10,618 bases of DNA, from positions 1-10,618 of the forward strand of contig SLHB01000303.1 of NCBI GenBank assembly GCA_007136375.1, written 5' to 3'. The notes under the pieces were generated by a model. It was given only the letters and a program-made list of their open reading frames with translations. It was not told where the DNA came from and ran no database searches. The stretch comes from Candidatus Hydrogenedentota bacterium (lineage in GTDB: Bacteria; Hydrogenedentota; Hydrogenedentia; Hydrogenedentales; SLHB01). Below are positions 5,947-10,618 of this stretch, piece after piece (the stretch's first letter is position 1; each line of letters begins with the position of its first letter). Position numbers and translations under genes: made by a program.

Positions 5947-8004
5947 TTAGACCACCTCGTCCCACTGAGGCTCGATCTCCAGAAACAGGGTATAGACACC
6001 ACGCATGACCTTGAACACGACGGCGCTGGGTTGCTCGCCCTCGATGCGCTCCATGATCTCCTGGAAGTTTTCGACATCTTCCACGTCGTATCCGTCCACG
6101 CGGACAATGAGATCGCTCGTTCGCAGTTCGCCGAGATCGCTCCAACTCCCATTGCGGACATCCTCGACCAACACCCCCGCCTGATCCTGACTCCATTGCT
6201 CTTGGGCGCGGTCTTGGAAGGTCAGGTCGCGGACCGTGAATTCGAAGTGCAGGTCCTCGTAGCGGACCATCTCCCGGGCGGCGCGAGGCGACTCGGTGAG
6301 TTCGACAGCAAGGGCGATCTCCTCCCCGTTTCGGACGATCCCCAGTTCCGCTTCGTCTCCGATGCGGTACTGCCGGATAAGGGCGGTCAACTCTTCATAA
6401 TCCTCGGGGCGGCTCGCGTACAGGGGCTCGCCGTCCACGGCTACGATGACATCGCCCACTTGCAGGCCTGCTTCCTCGGCGGACAAACCGGCATGGACGC
6501 GCGTCACACGGAACCCGTTCAGGCCTTCTTGGCCCAGCTTATCCGCGATATCGCTGGTGACTACCTGCGCCTCCAGCGGCAACCAAGCCCGGCGAACTTC
6601 GCGGCCGGGATCGTCGATCTCGCGGATGCCAACGCTGACCACCGTCACATGCTGTTCGCCGCGGCGCTCGAAGGTCACCAAGGCGGGGACGGGGCCCTCC
6701 GCCTCTTCCGTAATGAGTTCGGTGAGGCTTACCAATTCCTCCACGTTCTCGATGTTGACGCCGTTCACGCCTACGATGACATCGTCGGAGTTCAGGCTCG
6801 GCCGCGCCTCGCCTACGGGCCCGCCGGAACGCACGGACGTAACCAGTACGCCGTCGCGTGTATCCCTGCGCATCTCCCGGGCCTTGATGAAGGACAGGTC
6901 CCGCGCGGTCATGCCCCACTGCCGGAATTCTTGCTGGTCCGGCGCCACGGGCTCCCGCCGTTCGGGCGTGAGGGTCAACGTTACTTCCTCGTCATCGCGG
7001 AGCACGACGGCCTCCACTTCTTCGCCAATGGGCAATCCGGCCGAGTACTGATTGAACAAGGGCAACTCCTCATCGAAGCGCACCTCGATCTCCTCGCCGC
7101 CCAAGCGGATCAGGATGTCGCCGGCCTCAAAGCCAGCCCGATCGGCCGGCGAATCGTGGAAGGCGCCGCTGATGAGCACACCCCGCTCCGGCCCGGTGCG
7201 GCGCAGGAGAGGTTGGACCTGCACGCCCATCCAGGCGCGCCCCACTTCTCCATGCTCCATGAGGGCCTCGGCGACCTCTTGCGCGAAATTGCCGGGGATG
7301 GCGCCGCCCAGACCGCCGCCCAATCCGATGGCGATCTCATTTATCCCGATGATTTCTCCACGCAAATTCACGAGAGGTCCGCCGGAATTGCCGCCGAATA
7401 TCGCGGCGTCATGGCCGATCCAGCGCACCATCGTGCCAACGTTCTCGCCGTCCAAGGTCACGGCGTCCCGGCCCAGCGTGACTTCGAGGTTGCTCACGAT
7501 GCCCAGGGTGACCGACTGGGACAAGGCCATGGGGCTGCCCATGGCGAGCACGTTGTCGCCCACCTTGAGGGCGCCGGAGTCGCCGAAGCGGGCGACGGGA
7601 AACTCCCGGGGCTCCTCCGGCAGGAGGCGCAATATAGCGATGTCCGACAACGCGTCCGTGCCGACGAGTTCGGCGTCGATCTCTTCCTTCGTGGTAAGGG
7701 TGCACCGGATCCGTTGCGCGCGGGCGGCCACATGGTGGTTGGTAATGACATAGCCGTCGCTGGAAATAATAACGCCGCTGCCGCTCGACAGGTAGCGTTG
7801 CGCCCGGCCGCCCGTGTAGCGCGTGCTCACAACCTGGATGCGAACCAAGGCGGGCTTCACTTCCTCCACGGCTCTCTCGACGCTCTCTTGCAGCTCGTCG
7901 GGCACATCCGCCGGGACCGTGTCTTCTTCCGCGCCGGCGAGGCCAACAGCGAACACAAGGGCGGCCGCGAACCCCAAGCGGAGGGCGGTCTTGCTAAGTC
8001 TCAT
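5947..8004 (-). CDS. HtrA/DegP-type serine protease with four PDZ domains
   Basis: An exported 685-residue protease, probably acting in periplasmic protein quality control. A signal peptide covers about 1-25 (basic MRLSKTALR, then a hydrophobic core ending AGA). The trypsin-like domain (about 40-250) keeps the full triad: His91 in TNHHVA, Asp121 in LSDIAIL and Ser207 in GGNSGGPL. Four PDZ-like domains follow at about 258-346, 365-460, 474-572 and 583-676, each with a GVL(V/I)-type binding strand and a D-(V/I)-I-V-x-V-(N/D)-G core. Classical DegP/DegQ has two PDZ domains and DegS one, so this is a larger architecture. There is no C-terminal membrane anchor. ATG 8004 is chosen for the signal peptide and the GAGGTG four bases upstream; the frame stays open 14 codons further. 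It is first of a likely two-gene operon with the inactive-looking trypsin-fold protein. Protease class is sure; substrates are unknown. Confidence 0.92.
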   Translation of the reverse strand: MRLSKTALRLGFAAALVFAVGLAGAEEDTVPADVPDELQESVERAVEEVKPALVRIQVVSTRYTGGRAQRYLSSGSGVIISSDGYVITNHHVAARAQRIRCTLTTKEEIDAELVGTDALSDIAILRLLPEEPREFPVARFGDSGALKVGDNVLAMGSPMALSQSVTLGIVSNLEVTLGRDAVTLDGENVGTMVRWIGHDAAIFGGNSGGPLVNLRGEIIGINEIAIGLGGGLGGAIPGNFAQEVAEALMEHGEVGRAWMGVQVQPLLRRTGPERGVLISGAFHDSPADRAGFEAGDILIRLGGEEIEVRFDEELPLFNQYSAGLPIGEEVEAVVLRDDEEVTLTLTPERREPVAPDQQEFRQWGMTARDLSFIKAREMRRDTRDGVLVTSVRSGGPVGEARPSLNSDDVIVGVNGVNIENVEELVSLTELITEEAEGPVPALVTFERRGEQHVTVVSVGIREIDDPGREVRRAWLPLEAQVVTSDIADKLGQEGLNGFRVTRVHAGLSAEEAGLQVGDVIVAVDGEPLYASRPEDYEELTALIRQYRIGDEAELGIVRNGEEIALAVELTESPRAAREMVRYEDLHFEFTVRDLTFQDRAQEQWSQDQAGVLVEDVRNGSWSDLGELRTSDLIVRVDGYDVEDVENFQEIMERIEGEQPSAVVFKVMRGVYTLFLEIEPQWDEVV

Positions 8005-8266
8005 CGTACACCTCAAAGTCGTTGGATGCGGATTCAAGCGCGCCATTCAACATATTCCATCCACCCGCCACCTTACAGAACACCACGCCGGGAATTCCAC
8101 ATCCGCGGCGGGCTCGGGAACGGGCCGGCAAGACTGGGGAGCCGCCCGTGAACCCCACGGCGCAGGGGACGCGCTTTATGTCGCCGGTGAGTCAACATAA
8201 CGGGGAGAAGGGCCATTCCACGGGCTCCGAACATGGCGGCCAGGGCCCGGCGCAAGAGGCGCGAAA
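8005..8266. other. 262 bp intergenic region between metal permease and protease genes
   Basis: No gene is supported here; the overlapping frames are shadows. It must hold the leader of the four-PDZ protease, whose GAGGTG ribosome site is at 8009-8014, but I see no promoter near consensus. Two small dyads are visible: TTATGT (8176-8181) with ACATAA (8195-8200), and CCGTG (8146-8150) with CACGG (8156-8160). No hairpin with a U-run was found to end the metal operon. Confidence 0.5.
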
Positions 8267-9193
8267 TCAGGAAAACGTGGCCGCGGGACCTTCCACGTCC
8301 GCCGGTCCGGAAGACGCGCCCCCGGCCACCCGGCGGCCCAACAAGCGGCCCAGCAACCCGTGGCTGGGCGACAACAACGCGGCCAACACAAAAAACGCGC
8401 CGCTGACGACCGCCATGGCGGCCGCGATGGAGCCGTCTATCATATACGCCAGGCCGTACCCGCCTATGGCGCTGGCGACGCCGAAAAAGCATGCCAACGC
8501 GATCATGACGGAAAGCCGGTCCGTAAGCAAGTAGGCGGTGTTCGGAGGGACGATGAGCATGGCCACCACAAGGATGGCGCCAACGCTTTCGAAGGAGGCC
8601 ACGGTGCTCAGGGAGACGAGGCCCATCAGCACATAGTGCCAGAGGGTCACGTTGACGCCCACGGTGGCGGCAAGGGCCGGGTCGAAGGCGCATATCTTAA
8701 ACTGTTTGTAGCCGAAGCCGATCACGATTAGGTTCAACAAGGTCACGCCCCCGAGCATCCACACGGCCCGGGGGCCGAGGCCGCGGCCGCCCATGGTCAC
8801 GGTGTCAAAGGGCGTATACAGGATTTCCCCGTGGAGCACGCAATCCACGTCCAGGTCGATTTGGCTCGCGTAGCGGCTGACGAGAATCACGCCCACGGCG
8901 AAGAGCCACGTGAAGGTCACCCCAATGGCCGCGTCGGATTGGAGCTTGCCCTGGCGCGTCAGAATGTCGGTGAGGAACGCGGTGAGCACGCCTACGGCGC
9001 CCGCGCCGATGAGCATGGGGATGGTGTTGCGGCTGGCCGTGAGCATGAAAGCGAGGACGATGCCCAGCAGCACGGAATGGCTGATGGCGTCCCCCAGCAT
9101 GGCCAGGCGGCGCAGGACGAGAAAGGAGCCCACGAGGGCGCAGGAGACGCCCACCAGGCTTCCCGTAAGCATGATCCAGGCGCCGTCCGTCAC
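8267..9193 (-). CDS. ABC-3 family metal permease (MntB/ZnuB/TroD type)
   Basis: An integral inner-membrane subunit of a Mn/Fe/Zn ABC importer, 308 residues with about eight or nine hydrophobic segments (roughly 8-28, 40-52, 58-76, 90-107, 143-162, 187-205, 203-220, 228-248, 255-274). ABC-3 landmarks are LVLRRLAMLGDAISHSVL (25-42), GVTFTWLF (91-98), and SVGAILVVAMLIVPPNTAYLL (203-223). The start is a GTG at 9193 that overlaps the stop of the preceding permease as GTGA (9190-9193), with a strong GGAGGGAGGA just before it, so translation of the two is coupled. The last 30 residues (RRVAGGASSGPADVEG...) are a hydrophilic cytoplasmic tail with no regulatory domain, unlike its partner. The metal cannot be told from sequence. 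No ATPase or binding protein follows; they probably lie beyond the right edge. Family assignment is firm. Confidence 0.92.
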   Translation of the reverse strand: MTDGAWIMLTGSLVGVSCALVGSFLVLRRLAMLGDAISHSVLLGIVLAFMLTASRNTIPMLIGAGAVGVLTAFLTDILTRQGKLQSDAAIGVTFTWLFAVGVILVSRYASQIDLDVDCVLHGEILYTPFDTVTMGGRGLGPRAVWMLGGVTLLNLIVIGFGYKQFKICAFDPALAATVGVNVTLWHYVLMGLVSLSTVASFESVGAILVVAMLIVPPNTAYLLTDRLSVMIALACFFGVASAIGGYGLAYMIDGSIAAAMAVVSGAFFVLAALLSPSHGLLGRLLGRRVAGGASSGPADVEGPAATFS

Positions 9194-10569
9194 CGGTCCT
9201 CCCTCCTCTTGTCCTGCCCGCGCGAGCCGGATTCCGTCCCCTCCGGCGGTGGAATGCGCCTATCGTGGGGATCGTGCTCCGTCTCCGTGAGCGTCTCCAA
9301 TAACCGGTCTTCCAGTTCCGGGGTCAGCACGTGCTCCATGGCCTCGGCGTCATCGTGCACATGGTCCGGCGCGATAGCCAGTTTCTCGCTCAAGTAAGCC
9401 TCCCACAGGCGGTGCCGCCGGGTGATCCCCGCGGCATGGGCGGCCCCCGCTTCCGTAAGCCGGAAACGGCCGCCGGGCAATTCCTCCACCAATCCCTTGC
9501 CCGCCAAGCGGCCCAAGGTCTTCATGACGACGGCCGCCGTCATGGCCCGGTAACGCTGGAAGTCCGCCGGCGCGTAACCCGTAGCCGAGGGGCCGCCTTC
9601 CTCGGCGAAGCGGTACAGGGTGCGCAGCAGATTCTCTTCCGCCGTCCGCTTGCGGAAGCGCCGGTGGTGGATCCAGCGGGACAGCACGCCCTGCTCGGGC
9701 GCAAGGAAGAGGGACAGGCCGAACAGCGCCGACGCGGCCACGACCATCCACGGGCCCGTGGGCATGCCCGCGCTCATGTAGCTGACATAAGCCCCCGCGC
9801 CCCCGCTCAGCGCGCCGAATACGCCGGCGATAAGCAGCATGACGCCCAAGTGATGCGTCCAATAGCGGGCCGCGGCGGCGGGCGTCACGAGCATGGCCGC
9901 CATCAGCACCACGCCCACGGCCTGAAGCCCAATGGCCACCGCCGCGACAATGAGCGTCGCAAGGAGCACCTCCATGGCGCGCATGGGCCGGTTGAGGGAA
10001 CGGGCGAACTGGCGGTCGAAGGCGAGGAGCTTGAACTCTTTGTAGAAGATGGCCACCACCACGAGGATAACCACGCTGCACGCGATCAGCACCGTAAGGT
10101 CGTCCCGTTGCATCGCGGCGGCCTGGCCGAACAGGAAGCGGTCGAGACCGGCCTGGCCCGCGCCGCCCCGCTGCTGAATGTGCGTCAACAACAACGTGCC
10201 CAGGCCAAAGAAGACGGAAAGCACCATGCCCAGGGCGCTTTCTTCCTTGCAGCGGGTGTAATTGACGATGAGGTCGATGGATATCGCGCCTACCCAGCAG
10301 GCGGCCATCGCGCCAATGAGGATGATGAGGGGATCCCGCGCGCCAGCGAGGAGGAAGGCCACGCAGACGCCCGGCAAGGCCGCGTGCGCCAAGGCGTCGC
10401 CCAAGAGCGAGCGCTTGCGCAGAAAGGCGAAACAGCCAAGGACGCCCGCGCTCAACCCGATAAGCACACAGCCCATCGTCACGGTGCGGACGTTCACGCC
10501 GCCCACCGTGAAGAACTCCAGCCACGGGGGCGCGGCCCCCGCGAGGGGGACGGCGGCTCCAAGGGTCAT
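9190..10569 (-). CDS. ABC-3 metal permease fused to a C-terminal DtxR/MntR-like domain
   Basis: A two-part protein of 459 residues. Residues about 25-292 form an ABC-3 permease of some eight membrane segments, with RKRSLLGDALAHAALPGV (51-68) and AVGVVLMAAMLVTPAAAARY (217-236). From about 305 on it is a soluble DtxR/MntR-like module: a winged-helix region (310-380, VVMKTLGRLAGKGLVEE then RFRLTEAG) and a dimerisation/metal helix pair (383-425, RRHRLWEAYL, AEAMEHVL) ending in the family's DPH...IP (433-440). Ligands equal to MntR His77, Glu99, Glu102 and His103 are His386, Glu409, Glu412 and His413. The first-helix ligands (MntR Asp8, Glu11) appear replaced by Asn313 and Arg316. Chlamydia YtgCR has the same layout and is cleaved to free a repressor. 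ATG 10569 is preferred over 10584 because it forms an ATGA overlap with the preceding stop and has GGAG nine bases upstream. A GTGA overlap couples it to the next permease. Confidence 0.9.
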   Translation of the reverse strand: MTLGAAVPLAGAAPPWLEFFTVGGVNVRTVTMGCVLIGLSAGVLGCFAFLRKRSLLGDALAHAALPGVCVAFLLAGARDPLIILIGAMAACWVGAISIDLIVNYTRCKEESALGMVLSVFFGLGTLLLTHIQQRGGAGQAGLDRFLFGQAAAMQRDDLTVLIACSVVILVVVAIFYKEFKLLAFDRQFARSLNRPMRAMEVLLATLIVAAVAIGLQAVGVVLMAAMLVTPAAAARYWTHHLGVMLLIAGVFGALSGGAGAYVSYMSAGMPTGPWMVVAASALFGLSLFLAPEQGVLSRWIHHRRFRKRTAEENLLRTLYRFAEEGGPSATGYAPADFQRYRAMTAAVVMKTLGRLAGKGLVEELPGGRFRLTEAGAAHAAGITRRHRLWEAYLSEKLAIAPDHVHDDAEAMEHVLTPELEDRLLETLTETEHDPHDRRIPPPEGTESGSRGQDKRREDR

Positions 10570-10618
10570 TCCCGCGCGCTCCATCCGCCCTGGCGCAGAC
10601 GCTCGCCCACTTCCGTCA
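10566..10618 (-). CDS. C-terminal end of an upstream gene, possibly the ABC ATPase
   Basis: Only the last 16 codons and the stop are present. The frame (TEVGERLRQGGWSARE then TGA at 10568-10566) is chosen because its stop overlaps the ATG of the permease fusion in an ATGA, the arrangement seen at the next gene junction too. In TroABCD- or Mnt-type operons the gene before the first permease is normally the ATPase, and the charged hydrophilic tail would suit one, but the fragment has no diagnostic motif. Frame choice rests on the overlap alone. Confidence 0.4.
   Translation of the reverse strand, partial: TEVGERLRQGGWSARE

Noticed and set aside
5903..6196. N-terminal extension of the pseudoprotease to 6196
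   Set aside because: It would overlap the protease gene by 250 bases and hide a good signal peptide that begins at the 5902 ATG with its own ribosome site.
8030..8090. Possible promoter TTCTGT/GAATAT before the protease gene
   Set aside because: The boxes match consensus in only two or three positions each, and no recognisable stress-sigma motif is present.
6031..8151. 706-codon plus-strand open frame opposite the four-PDZ protease
   Set aside because: The opposite strand has a full catalytic triad, signal peptide and ribosome site. The plus-strand product resembles no protein and runs out of the gene into the intergenic gap.
8022..8534. Plus-strand frame from the intergenic gap into the permease gene
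   Set aside because: No motif or convincing ribosome site, and it is mostly antisense to the second permease.
9350..10525. 391-codon minus-strand frame inside the permease fusion
   Set aside because: It is Arg/Gly/Pro-rich and out of frame with the clearly real ABC-3 permease and DtxR-like domains.
1..10618. CRISPR arrays, tRNA or rRNA genes, insertion sequences and phage genes
   Set aside because: No regularly spaced direct repeats, cloverleaf-like sequence, transposase or phage gene was recognised. The window is otherwise densely packed with ordinary genes.

Overview
The window looks like chromosomal core and housekeeping DNA from a high-GC bacterium with a Gram-negative type envelope: two exported trypsin-fold proteins, one with four PDZ domains, and an ABC-3 metal importer. 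I cannot name the genus. A metal permease fused to a DtxR/MntR-type domain is best known from Chlamydia (YtgCR) and, as far as I recall, occurs in related environmental phyla. The upstream gap carries G-rich and CTCTGTGG-type interspersed repeats common in environmental genomes. Together these hint at the PVC group or a neighbour such as Hydrogenedentota; this is a low-confidence inference.

Layout. Positions 1-323 have no gene but hold a terminator-like G/C palindrome, a CTCTGTGG-unit repeat bounded by inverted CACGAAA arms, and a promoter whose -10 lies inside a perfect 8+8 bp palindrome. Next, on the plus strand, is an MrfA/YprA-type DNA-repair helicase with its C-terminal four-cysteine domain (324-2621). 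Everything after it is on the minus strand. Reading in the direction of transcription: (a) at the right edge, the tail of an unidentified gene overlaps by ATGA with an ABC-3 permease carrying a C-terminal DtxR/MntR-like domain, which overlaps by GTGA with a second ABC-3 permease; (b) after a 262 bp gap come an HtrA/DegP-type protease with four PDZ domains and, 44 bp later, an exported trypsin-fold protein that appears to have lost its catalytic histidine; (c) after a hairpin and a good sigma70-type promoter comes a tightly packed pterin/folate operon: FolM/PTR1-like pteridine reductase, folB, folK, folE. folE converges on the helicase gene with only 27 bp between them.

How the genes work together. 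FolE makes dihydroneopterin triphosphate from GTP, FolB cleaves dihydroneopterin, and FolK pyrophosphorylates the resulting hydroxymethyl-dihydropterin. The reductase at the head of the operon would reduce dihydropterins or dihydrofolate. The two permeases form the membrane channel of a Mn/Fe/Zn importer that may carry its own metal-sensing domain. The protease and its inactive-looking neighbour are probably a periplasmic quality-control pair. The strongest leads are the permease-repressor fusion with degenerate metal ligands, the protease/pseudoprotease pair, and a LexA-like dyad over the -10 of the repair helicase.
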